Positions 34,219 through 45,494 of a stretch of DNA of 64,000 nt are shown here, piece after piece. A program made the position numbers and the translations under genes. This DNA is from Chaetomium olivaceum. Taxonomy: Eukaryota > Ascomycota > Sordariomycetes > Sordariales > Chaetomiaceae. The stretch spans positions 279,062 to 343,061 of the forward strand of contig JAYWVB010000036.1 of assembly GCA_039881045.1 (NCBI GenBank), written 5' to 3'. The notes beneath the pieces were generated by a model. The model was not told where the DNA came from and ran no database searches. It was given only the letters and a program-made list of their open reading frames with translations. Numbering within the stretch: the first letter of the stretch is position 1; each line of letters starts with the position of its first letter.

Positions 34219-35934
34219 TCAGTTGGCCGGCATCGGCGACGAAAACCGGTCGGCCAGTTCCATGAACATCAGCTCGTCCTCATCGTTCAGTCCACCGTCC
34301 TTGGCTTCATTAGCGGCCTCCTCGGCAAGCCGGACCAAGTCCATCTCATCGTCGGAGCCAAACTCGTCGAACTTGGTGTTCTTGGCCGGCTTGGCCGGGT
34401 TACTGAAGTTGGCCGGCTTGTTGAGCTGGATAGGCTGGGGGATCTCGTCGTCATCATCCCGGATGAAGATAGGGGCGTAGGCGCCCACGGCACTACCACC
34501 GGGCGGGCCTCGAGGCCTGGTGAACTCGCCGTCGTCAGTGAGGTCGACGACAATCTTCTTCTTGGGCTTGGCGTTCGGGACGGCCATGACGGCGGCGGCA
34601 TACGGGTTAGCCATGGCCCTCGCTCGTTCCTTGGCCGCCCACTCGTCCATCTCCTTTTTCTCCCGCGCGATCTCCCGAGCCGACTTTTTCTTCAACTTCT
34701 TGATCTCCTCCCTAGCCTTGGCGGGGCTAATACCGCCAGTACCAGCACGGCGGTCAGCACTGGTACCGGCAGTGGCACCGGCACTCGGAGTCGCACCAGC
34801 GCCAACAATGGCACCGACACTGACACCATAACCACCAGCAGGACCGTCTTCTACGGGGTCCACACCGAGATCAATCTGATAGCCGCAGCCACCAACAGCC
34901 TCCTTCCCATTCCAAGCCCCCTCGCACACGAGCACGGTCTCAGTGAAGCGGAAGTTATCCTTGCGCCGTGTTGGCCAGGCGGCCGACCATGCACTCCGGG
35001 CAACCCAGGTTCTGGTTCGACGACTTGTCGCCGGGCCGGGCAACCGAAGCCGCAACACCCAAGCGGCGGCCAAAGGCCTTGGACGGGGTAACAACGGCGC
35101 TCTGGCCGACAATCTCAAAGTCGACCCCGTCCTCCAGCTCCAGCTCCTCATCCTCCTCCTCCTCATCGGCGGCATGCCTACCCAGCACCGTACCGCGCCC
35201 CATCCGCCCACCCATCCCCAGATTCACACCACCCTGCCCCTGCCCACCAACACCCTTCCCACCACCACCACCCCCACCAGCAGCAGCAGTGCTAACCTTC
35301 CCCGAAAACAAATCGGGACACAACGCCGGGTCGTCGTCGTCGAGCGTCTCCGAGTAGTCGCACCCCAGCTCCGACTTGTTGCTGCACACGAAGCGGAACT
35401 TGCCGCGGTGCACCGAGCTGCCGTGCGGGTTGTAGCGGCTGCGGATGCGGCGGCCGGTGGCGCAGCGCGGGCAGCGGCCGTACTTGCCGCCGTCGTGGGC
35501 GCTGCTGCCGCGCGGGCGGCCCAGGACCGGGGTGGTGATCGGGGTCGGGGTTGTGTTCGCGTTTGGGGTGAGGTTGAGGGTTGTTGGGGTTGGGGGGTCG
35601 GGGAGTGGGGGTGGTTAGTGGTGTTGTTATCGTTATTATTGCTGCCTGTGGGCATGGTCGCGATGAATTTGGGGTATTTCTTGCTTGATTTGTCCGTGGG
35701 GGTGCCCTGATCTTTGCCGATGCGGCCTGTCAGGACTCCGTGGCGGTTGGCGGTTGGAGTGGACGGCTGCTGCGCCGGGGTCGAGGCTGGAGGAGGTGGT
35801 TAGTTGGGTCGCTCGTGTCTCGATTGGGCGGTTTTTGGTCGAAGGTGATGCAGGAGAAGAGCGGGATGACGCTCAAGGTGGAGTAGGAAAAAGGAATAGA
35901 CTATTAGATCGCACTTACGCTTGCGAGAAGGCAT
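34219..35934 (-). CDS. Protein with two GRF-type zinc fingers, two frameshifts
   Basis: Exon 1 is 35934-35919 (MPSRK) and exon 2 is 35786-34219; about 527 residues after correction. A conserved N-terminal block (NRHGVLTGRIGKDQG; KKYPKFIATMP) leads to a zinc finger with CPRCATGRR...FRFVCSNKSELGCDY. A second related finger has CPECMVGRL...FRFTETVLVC...GGCGYQIDL. Zinc fingers of this class bind nucleic acid in DNA-repair and topoisomerase proteins. A lysine-rich helix follows, then a clear SUMO-interaction motif with acidic flank (KKIVVDLTDDGEF) and an acidic C-terminus. Two corrections are needed: one base missing in the G6 run at 35592-35597, and one extra base at about 34963-34972. The family call rests on the cysteine pattern; the exact function is unknown. 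Confidence 0.75.
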
Positions 35935-37254
35935 TTTGTGCCTTGGGGTTTATTTTGGTGCTCGCTTTGGAGCGCACTTGCTTGTGAGGTGAATCAGTGA
36001 GGAAACTCTAAGGTTGGTGGGGAGAAGTTGGCCGCCACTTTGTGGATCGGGTTGGGTTTTAAAGAGACGGAAGCATGTGTTAGAAACCCACTGGGGGTCA
36101 GTCAAACACTGTGTGATCCTTGTAGAACACTTCCCTCCTAGAAATCTCAGGGCATGAGGTTGCCGACAGTGAGAAGTGGGTGGGCGGCTTGGTGGTGTAT
36201 TGGGGGTTGGTGCCCTTAAACCGCAAGGTATCGAGACCACGAGGCTGCTAGGCCATCAACAAGGCAATAAAGTGGTGACACTGGTATTGATTTTAACCCA
36301 CAAGGTTATTAAAAAACGAAATGAAACTGTCAACAGATCCTTCCGGCAAACAAGGCTGTGAGCACAACAGCAGAAAAGGCTGAGTCTTGTTTCAACAACT
36401 GCGAGAATGGGAGCCATGTGACTGGCCACCTGTTTACTGGCAGTACAGGTTTTGCTATGCCACTCCCATCATCAAACATTCATTCCACTTCCCGCTAATG
36501 TTACTGAGTTTGCAATATTAGGATAGGGATGATACAATGAATGAAATTCAAGTTCTTTCTCGTTTTCTCACAGCACTGGCAAGTGTTCCTACATTGGCTG
36601 CCTTGTGCTCACTGTATAACGAGGACGACACAGAAATGCGAGTTTAATACTGTACTCAGCCCACTATAAGATGGCGACCATGCGATTGCAGTGCTTTTCG
36701 CATGCTTGTGGGTGAGTGGACGCCTTCCTGTGAAGCATGACCTTGTTCCACTTGTTCTTTGTTTATGGGATGAAGAGTAATGTGGTGGCAAGTTTGCTGC
36801 CTGCTCGGGTGCTCCTGGGTTAGGGACAGACTTCTGCATTCTCTGTTTGGCAGGTGCCTAGGTACTTACTTAACTTAACCCTGTATGAAATGGAGGGGGT
36901 GCAGCTCCAGAAGCTTCCCACACCTTTTTCGTAGGTAGGTTGGTATCGTTTGTGCCAGCCATAAAAGGGCAAAGTACCTTGCTGTAAAATTTATGCCCTA
37001 GGTCTTGTCATTCACATTCCGGTTTGAAACCCCATCTTATCATGTTTGAGTAAGGCAGGTACCTAGGTGTTTAGGTAGGTGCCTTGCCGCTTAGAAAGAC
37101 CCACGGAGGGAAACTTGAACTTGGAGAAAGGAACCATCAACGCAAGATGTTCCTCAAAAACCTACGCTCCGGTGGTACTTAGCAGGCAGGCACTGATTCG
37201 ATCGAGTCGCTTATTATCCATTCAAAACACTGAATTTGCTTCAAACCAAGATAT
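35935..37254. other. Intergenic tract with TACCTAGGTA-like repeats
   Basis: GRF promoter at the left. From about 36850 to 37090 there are several copies of a (A)GGTACCTAGGTAGGT-like word in both orientations. No coding frame supported. Confidence 0.5.
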
Positions 37255-38381
37255 CTAAACAACCGCTTGATCCGGCAAATGACTGGAGCGATCATCATCT
37301 CCTTCAACGGCCTCCTCTTCAGTCAACATCCCCAGCTGCTTTCTCTTATGCGCAGCTTGAGTGAGATCCCACACAAAACATCGGATAGCTCTTTGAGATT
37401 TATACAGCTCCCAAAACCACTTTGTAATATCAAACCGTTTGTAGATCTCGCCGCCGACGAAGATGTTGAGCCGACCGACGTTGGTCAAGAAGAGTCTAGC
37501 GTGGAGATCGGTTGGTTGACATATTAGGTACCCAATGGCATCGCAGATCTCTTTAGCAAAACGGTATTCCGGGCCATAGCGGCAGTTCGGCTTGCTTCGC
37601 GGGCGCGCAAGATGCGCGGGCCACCGGTCGCTCCATAGAAGATGTCGTAGGCGAAGGAGTCGTGGACAGTCGGACCGAAGTTGCCCCCCTTGGCAAAACT
37701 GGTCCGGGGCTCGGGATGCCGGGGTTTTATGGGTATATTTGTCGATTCGACGGTGATGGTAATGTCATCAATTGCGCACCATTTATTACGGGATGATTCC
37801 CTTGCCATCTCCTTTGCAGTTTCTCTTTCAGCAGGGTCTCGACTCCTTCGAGGCTCAACGTCGAATACCCCGGGCTTCCAGCACGTCTCTAGGACGTAAA
37901 AAATCAACAATACCACGGTATTCGGGCACGGAGGGAGGTACCAGGTGTCGCCGCCGTACAGGTGGGGATCGGGGTTGTCAAAAAAGCGAATGCGGAGATC
38001 GAGCTTCCCAATCCTTTTACTGAAACATGGGCGCGAGACCCAGCTCGGCATCAGGCCATATCCGTTTACGGACATGACGTCAAGCGTGTACGGATCGCCA
38101 GCCACGCGCCGGATGATGTCTTGGGTCTCTGCCCGTATCTGGCGGCTTGTCGCGAGGAGGGAAGGCTGGGCACTCTTCGCGGCGTCGGCATCCTCGACGT
38201 ACGGTCTGGTGCCCTCTGACGAGAAATGATCGTACAAATAGTGAAATTTGAGCCTGCTCTGGCTGGCCGAGGGCGACTCTGGGGCAGTGCGGCGGACGGC
38301 GATGGCTTCTTCGAGGATCTGAAGGCGGAGCTCTGTGGGTAACCAGAGCAAGGTTGCTTGTGTGTGCGTCAGGTCTGCCAT
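37255..38381 (-). pseudogene. F-box-like protein gene with frameshift
   Basis: ATG at 38381. The first frame (38381 to about 37600) begins with an F-box-like helix (LWLPTELRLQILEEAI) and the motif LLATSRQIRAET, seen in many Pezizomycotina F-box-like proteins. A second frame carries the C-terminal part, YRFAKEICDAIGYLICQPT and FDITKWFWELYKS, down to a stop at 37255. The two frames differ by one base, and no intron of acceptable size joins them, so there is one lesion somewhere at about 37575-37660. Such proteins may be SCF substrate adaptors, but members are numerous and uncharacterised. It may be a true pseudogene, since it lies in an AT-richer tract next to another decayed gene, or a correct gene with a sequence error. 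Confidence 0.5.
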
Positions 38382-39064
38382 TTTGCGCGGTGTCTTCAGG
38401 TTGTCAAAGTGAGGTATGTGAGGAGAAGTTTAGAGAATTTGCAATTTGCGGATCTGAAATATCAAAGCCCTCATTTATAACCCTCACAACAAGGAAATCA
38501 CCTGGCCAGCAGAGTGGCAAATGACATAAGGTACTCGGAGCCATGCTCCGTTATATTTGAGGGGTAAAACTTCAAAACTTTAAGAAAATAGCACGTGTTG
38601 TCGTCATGATGGGTTTCTCGAGGTCCACACCCCCAAAAAGGGTAATAACTAATGATGATGAAATGAAACGAAGAAGAATGATTGCGCTCTAACCCCTGGA
38701 ACCTAAAGCTCAAAGCCCCGTGAGACCCATAGAGGTACGTAATTCTACAAGACTCCGAGGTCGAAGGGTTACCTGAGTACAATTGGATTACTTTAAATAC
38801 AAGCCACCAACGCACCGATGGGATGGAATTCGTCGAACGTTGCCTTGAGATTTTCCATCTGCTGTTTGTCGACACTCGCTGGTTGTTCCTTGGGTTTTTC
38901 ACGGCTGCGACAGAATGCTGATGGCCTTGAACGAAAAGATGGTTCGCCAAAGCAGACCGGAGTCATGGAGCCCTACGGCATATAATTTACACATGTGCTT
39001 TCCATCTTCGGACTCCTCGTCTCAATCGGCTTTTGTTATTAGGGATGGATGTGCGAGGGAAGGC
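38382..39064. other. Promoter of F-box-like gene / spacer
   Basis: A 150-codon minus-strand frame (38950-38498) has no recognisable motif and is not called. Nothing else seen. Confidence 0.4.
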
Positions 39065-40740
39065 TCATTGCGGAACACGGGAGTGGAGAATCTCAGTATC
39101 ACCTGGGGAAGATGCCAAAGAGAAAATCGCCAAATAATGTTCGGCGGATGCGGAGTCACGAAATATAAGTTGTTCCCGGATAACATTGCTGGTTGAATAA
39201 TGTAGGTGATGAGAAGAGGACGGGGGACTGCCCGTGTGGTAGGAATTCTAGTCACCGTAGTTGGTGCAGACGTCATCGTCGGAGCATGAGGTGCAACGGT
39301 AGCCGTAGCCGAGAATGTTCGAGATGTCATATGGTGAGCGTACCGGGACAAAATAAAATAAGCGAGAGGATCCGAGTCATGTCAGAATCCAGCAAAGTTC
39401 ATACTCGGGGGCGGACCTCAACGTCGTGTCGAGGGTGGTTTCTGTGGTGTCACCCGGCAAGATCGATTCTACCACATGAGCGAACTGGTCCAAAGATTTT
39501 GGCGAAGGGTTGGCTGGCCATTCGCTATAGTCGGGCAAATTGAAGCTTTGCGGTAATTCCCTTTTCTAAGGTAGCCTGGTGCTGGTAAGGTGATGACTGA
39601 GTGGCTGACAGGGAGACAAGTCTCAACCACTCCTTGTCCTTTTCACTTTTAACAAACTGTAAAAGCTCTAATGCCATGGTCGAACGGTTGAGAGCGCGCT
39701 GTGGGCAGCCTGAGAATACCTTCAAGTTCGATTGGGACCATTAGTACATACCCCTCTACTTCCAAACGGCGCCACCAATGAGTTGACGGGGTATAGCTTA
39801 CAATTCGTGACATGTTAGTAATATTCCAGAATCTAACTCGTGACATCTGGTGGCAAAAGCCGAAACCTAATGATACGTCTCGTCAGAATCATGATTCAAT
39901 CAAGTTGAATTAAATGAGAACGAAGGGGTCGTTACCAGGTCAATTACCAACAACCGAAAATCGTAGGCAACAAATATGATGATCCGTCTCTAGTTCGGCT
40001 ATACTCCCGTCGGTTTCAGTAACCGCATGCGTTATACAGACACACTCACTTGCGATGCCGACTGTCTTGCTGCCAGTCCTTGTAACGGCTTCGCGGCTTG
40101 TTGCCCGGCCGCCTCGGCGAAATCTCCACCCAACAGGCCAGCCATCTCAATCTGTAATACCGGCTCCGTTGTATGAGCCTCCGGGGATGCCTCGGCTATC
40201 CAACGCGGTGTGCCGAAGAGCTCGCTCGGAGTGCGCATACCTTCTTGAAGTTCCTGGGGGTAGATAGCGGCGACGTGCGCCAGGCTTTATTGCAAAAACG
40301 GTAGATAGGTAGTTAGCCATAGAATTCAAGTCTCCGTATATGTGTGTAGGTGAGATGAACACTCACTCGGTGGTTTGGTGCTCACTCCAGTTGGGTAGTT
40401 TTGAAGTTTGCGTAGAATCAATAGCAACGCAAGTCTCAAGTTCAGCATTATTCGGCACAGCGGTAGGATGACCGACTGCGCCTCTTTATTTCTAGATGCC
40501 CAGCTGTGCGGTGAATATGGCAGGGTCCCCTTGGAGATATTTGTGGGCGAAAGACGCTCAAAACTGTAGAGAAAGCGAGCGGATCTTACACTGCTACATT
40601 TTCCTACCACATACTCGTACCACGTGTTCACCGTAACATATCCAATTTCTGGTAATCTGAAACCATTATTCAGTTGATGATACCAATGATGTGGGTGGGA
40701 GTAATGATATATTAGAACCGATGTTAAATGCAACATGGGT
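39065..40740 (-). pseudogene. Degraded multi-exon gene, possible ZZ-type finger
   Basis: Several minus-strand pieces have clear coding character but do not join. Piece 1 (about 40740-40367, HSWASRNKEAQSVIL) ends in a GTGAGT donor; an 82-nt intron with a GCTAAC branch point leads to piece 2 (40284-40050, PSELFGTPRWIAEASP), which again ends in GTGAGT. Piece 3 (39725 to about 39570) has SLSATQSSPYQHQATLEKG. Piece 4 (39565-39377) has FNLPDYSEWPANPSPKSL and SLDQFAHVVESILPGD. Piece 5 holds YRCTSCSDDDVC, like the second half of a ZZ zinc finger, then an in-frame TAG at 39249-39251, and continues open to 39065. Frame breaks, a phase mismatch and the internal stop argue for decay. The family is not identified; the ZZ reading is tentative. 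Boundaries are approximate. Confidence 0.4.
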
Positions 40741-42170
40741 ACCAGGGCTCTTTTACTGACATCTAGCTAGATCACAAATGACTCCTTCCTATTTTCCTTC
40801 AACATTCAGAAAATGGCATGCAAGCTGCAGGCACAAAAACGGTCCTAGCAATTGTATGTACCGGTACACATCACACAGATGTTCCGCTTCCGTCTGCCTC
40901 TCCCGTGACTGGGGAATTCGGGCATGATAGATCGACTCCTAGACCTGCTCAAGAATACAAGTATCTAACTGTGCCATGCTGCTTCGTATGCTACATTAAG
41001 GGTGAAGCGAAGCTGGCTGCTACTGTGCTAGCCACAGCGCCACCGCATGCAAGATTATGCACGATAATGCGGTCAAAACTGTGGCATCCAATCGCTCCTC
41101 TGACAGCTCTGGAGGGAAACCCTAGTAAATGAAATAAATGAAACGAAGCGTTCCTTCTCCGCTTCCTCAATGTATGTACATTGTACATCTCAGAAACTCA
41201 TCATTGAAGCTTCGCTTCAATTATGCGCGGCTCGCTCAATACAATCCTGGCGACTAAAACAGACCACTTGGATAGCGTCCTAGTAGATGACTCAGTAGGC
41301 GCGCGGATAGGCGTTGGATAAACGCTAAACAGCTGCTCAGGATATACTTTATGCACAGTGCCTTTGGAATAGGTACTGTGTATGATGCGGTCACTCCTCG
41401 TGGTATATGAGCGCTTCTCAAGCTGGTGCTCAGTCGCAGCCGCCGTCCAGCAGCAATTTGCGCTGAGTGAACCAATTAAATCGTGAACCATCTCTCTGGG
41501 TCTGCAAAGCGCTTAAATATTATGGCTGGGGTTCTGAGTGTAACCCCTGAACCCCTGCGAGTCTCCGACAGAATTTCTAACCCTTAGTTCATTTGAAATA
41601 TAATCCAACTCCCTCGGCGAGTTGTGGTTGGGGCTTGAACTGCGTGGGCGAGACTATTCCGTGTTAAAGATGGGCTTTCAAGTCCTCTGCTTCATCAAGA
41701 AAAGGCCCTAAACGCAGCCATTGGTTCCCCTCCTTCGAATTATCCCTCCTTTAGCGAGGTACCCATGACAGAAAGTCAAGCGGCCGTATCAAGCGCATCC
41801 ACATTACGCAGTAAGCGCGGAGACTGGGCGCGTATCCTTCGAAGACGCCCCACCCCCTCGTCCCTTGAACGGCCGCTCGCACTGCATGAACCAGTGGGAG
41901 TTGCCGCCTTCGCGCGATATAGGTTGGGTATGTTCCTCGCCCACTTTCTATATTAGTACTAGTAGCCTACGACGCGGTTCAAATCTTATATCTACCCGTG
42001 TGCGTCCATCTCTGATCTCGCTCAAGAAACCAGTTCACAACCCCATCCATCCCTTCAATCATCAGACTCTTCATTCAAATATCAACAATTCAACATTTTG
42101 TTACACTTGCCTCGTATCCCGAGTATTATAATCTTTTATTCAAAATTCAAACGCAACTACGATCATCACA
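40741..42170. other. AT-richer upstream region of ankyrin-subtilase
   Basis: No coding frame with recognisable content. The last 120 bp before the ATG are A/T/C-rich (CAATTCAACA type), as in a fungal 5' leader. Confidence 0.5.
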
Positions 42171-45100
42171 ATGTTTGGTCATCGGGATCGAGCTCCCGGA
42201 AAGGATGAAGCAAGGTGGCTCAGCCTGGAGCTGGAGCAACAACTGAAGGATGTCATGAGCCAGCTCAAACACAGACGCCGCAGGTGGGATGACGACGGGC
42301 CATCCGGCGTGCCATCCCTTGAGACATACAAGCAGAGGACGCTCGTTGAGAGGAGGACCGCGGAGCCCTCGAGAGCAACGGCCCTTCACATTCTAGCAAG
42401 GCAGTACAGGACTGACTATGCCGATATTCCTGGAGACATCATTCGGCCAGTCATCCGCGATTTGCTACTTCAAAGCCGCCAGCCCTCCGACGAGGCAGAG
42501 CGTGGGAAGAGGATGACAGAGGAACCAATCTTGAAGGTTGCCATGACGTTTAACAACGACGAGTTCATTCACCAAGTCTACAAAGCCTGGCCAGAGGCGT
42601 TCCCGGCCCTTCTAGATGCCAGAGACAGCGAAGGCAAGAACACCTTACACCACATCTTTTCTTGGCCGGACAAGAAGATGACGGTGCGGCCAGAGGCCGA
42701 CGCGATGATGGTGCTGCAACGAGCAATGGAATTTGTCCCGGTGGCGATGAGTGAGACGGTCGCGGCGCAGGACGCCGATGGAAACACGCCTCTTCATTAC
42801 GCTGCCGACTACCGGCAATGCCACCTCAGGACCGAGGAGTACGTTAACTTGTACAGGGAGATGGTGTACAAGACAGATGACCTGATGAGGGGAGAGAAGG
42901 CCTTCAACAGCTGGGGCGAGTCTCCGATTCTGTACGGCCAGATCACCTTGGCCCACTGCGAAAAGGTCATGGGTATTAGAACGAAGGCCAAGGCCTACAC
43001 TGATATTCAGGAGTTCCTCACGCTGCACTACATGCGGTCTCGGCGGGACATGGATGCCCGAGATCTGATCTATGGCAAGGATGCTTCTGGTAAGGACATA
43101 GAAACAACCCCCGCCTTATCTTTCGTCTGAGAAACACGAGCTAACCTACCCCATCTCTGTTTATCAGACAAAAACCTCTACTTGGATGCTTCGTTCCATA
43201 GCAAGGCCGACGACATGGTCGCCCTAGTGGACCGAATGTCAACAGGCGGTTTCCAGGACACCCTGTCCTACGTGTACATCCCTCCACTCGACCCGCCCGT
43301 CACGGAAAAGCCGGCGGTGAAGTCCTACAAGACGTATGGAGGGCGCCCCGGCCAAGTGCAGGAGACCGTGAAGATGACACGCAACGATCTCGTCAGTGTG
43401 TTTGACAAGCTGTCATTCTGTGGCGTGAGGCGGATCCTCCGCCTTCAGGTGGACGACCTGTATGACCCTGCACACACAGATTCGGCTATCGTGTTGGCTC
43501 TGCGGGGTGCGGAACCCCTCCCGTCGCGCCATCGGCAACAGTCTCCCAGTCAGCCAAGGAATCCAACTCATCCGTTTATACGTATCGAGTCATGGTGGGT
43601 AAGCCCCAGTCTGGGGTCACAACCAGAACTGATTCCACTCCTGTTGAACCCGGAAGGGAAGCTTACGTATCTTGTGCGTCTACTAGGGACTGGCGCAGAG
43701 CAGACATAAGCGCCGATGTCATCGCCGCCGCCGCGCCGGACGTGGAGCATGTGAGCCTCTACTGGAGCGGAAAGCAGGCGGTCTTGAGGGCTTGGGGAGA
43801 TGCCGGAGGCATCCCACGGCTAGAAAAGCTCAGAAGCCTCAAGGTCTACGCATCGCCGGTATTTTTGTCTGTCCTGATGGCTTTAAGTACGATGTTAACT
43901 TCATCCAGGTGGTGAAAGTGTCGCAAGGATGAACCAGATGCTTGACATCTTCAAGGACGAGATCATCACAAACACCAGAGGGAGAATCAAGGGAGTGAAA
44001 ATTGTCCCCAGAGTTAGGGGCTTAGTCGGTGCCAGAAGCGGAGGACAGAACAGCCCAACCAGCAGCCCGACTGGAGCTCAAATTGCCGCCGCCCAGAGAC
44101 GACACCCCTGGGTTTCGACAATGGACGATTTCAGGAACTCAATGATGTCCATCCACAATACCCTCGAAGGTTTACGGATGGATATGGAGCCTTACAGAAT
44201 CAAGGTAAGCCACAAATTCCTAAATAAGACACACTCCTGGTCGAATCCCACAAAATGAACCGGGTGTCTTAACTGTACCGTCACTAACCACAAACTGCCC
44301 ACACCAACAGTCGCTTTAATAGACGACGGACTCGACCTCAACGATCTCTCAAGCTACAGCAACACCGTCACCGCCAAAGGCCAGAGCTACTACCCGCCCA
44401 TCGGGGGCTCCGAGAACCCATGGCACCTCTCAAGCGGCGGACACGGTACCATCATGGGCAACATGATCACACGAGTCAACCCCTGGGTTTCCCTGCACGT
44501 CCTCAAGATCCACAACGGATGGTCCCCCAACGGCGAGCGCACCATCTTTGCCGACAGCGCGGCGCGGGCCATATGGGCGCCATCCGCCGGCGCGTCAACA
44601 TCATCTCCATCTCGTGGACGGTCAAGGGGCGCATGCCGGCGCCAGACCGCCACGGCAAGTACCCCGCCCATGGATTCGGACGTGGCCGCCATCGGCAAGC
44701 TGGAGGAGGCCATCGCCGAGGCCGTCCGTCGCGGCATCCTCATCTTTTGCTCGGCGAGCGACCAGCCCCGGGACAAAGCCACTGACGCGCTGCCGTATCG
44801 GCAGGCGCCGGGCCGTGTGATTCGGATTGGGGCGGCGCTGCCGGATGGCCGGCCGTCGCCGGAGACGGAGGACCAGGGTAGAGTTGATTATTTCTTTCCT
44901 GGAAGCCAGGTGCCCGAGGACTTTGACCCGCGGGGGACTAAGGTGCCGGAGCTGCATGACGGGTCGTCCGTTTCCACGGCGTTGGCCGCCGGTTTGGCGT
45001 CGCTGGTCATGTACCTTGCTACCATCATGCGGGAGTACAGCAAGGGGACGTCAGGGAGTAAGGGCCGCGCTTTGCAGGACTACTACGCCAAGGCGGCGGC

Positions 45101-45335
45101 CGCCTTGCAGAGCCGGGACAACATGAAGCAGGCGTTCGATAACATCGGGATCAGCAGGTCCGGGGACAAGTACCTGGAGGTGTGGAGAGAGTTTGGAGCG
45201 GTCGCAGACAAGATCGCCGCTCTGGGGACGAAGGGAGGCGACCGGGAGAAGATGGAACTGTTGGATGGGTTGGCGAGGACTTTGTGTCATAAGACGAAGC
45301 TGGATGATGTGGTGCGCGGGCAATTCAGGGCTTAG
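42171..45335 (+). CDS. Ankyrin-repeat plus subtilisin-like (S8) protease, several frame breaks
   Basis: Exons: 42171-43089, 43168-43598, 43687-43858, 43909-44204 and 44311-45335; about 947 residues after correction. There is no signal peptide, so the product is probably cytosolic. The N-terminus has ankyrin-like repeats (ATALHILAR; GKNTLHHIF; DADGNTPLHYAADY). A middle region (DVIAAAAPDVEHVSLYWSG) precedes a peptidase S8 domain with the full triad: Asp in VALIDDGLD, His in SGGHGTIMGN, Ser in GSSVSTALAAGL. Frame breaks lie near 43504-43518 (extra base), 44575-44577 (missing G) and 44661-44669 (extra base). The introns at 43859-43908 and 44205-44310 each need one more base to keep phase. All five together give a whole number of codons. 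Cytosolic S8 domains coupled to ankyrin or NB-ARC modules occur in fungal NLR-like and incompatibility proteins; such a role is inference. It may be decaying or badly sequenced. Confidence 0.75.
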
Positions 45336-45494
45336 GCAGTCCTTCTTCCCTGGCAGCAAGCACAGAAGTCTATAGAAGTCCTCTATCTAGCACGCTTATC
45401 ATCAGAAATCTCACACCTCATCACGATCGTAGTCCAGGACCGTGGCCATACAATACCCGTACCAGTACCTGATGAGCGCACACCCATACGTTTC

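Noticed and set aside
37488..37545. A 36-nt intron joining the two F-box-like frames
   Set aside because: Too short for a fungal intron and wrong in phase; the downstream frame is clearly coding before it.
42171..45335. Programmed frameshifting in the ankyrin-subtilase
   Set aside because: Both +1 and -1 changes occur, several in one gene, with no slippery-site or stop context; error or decay is simpler.
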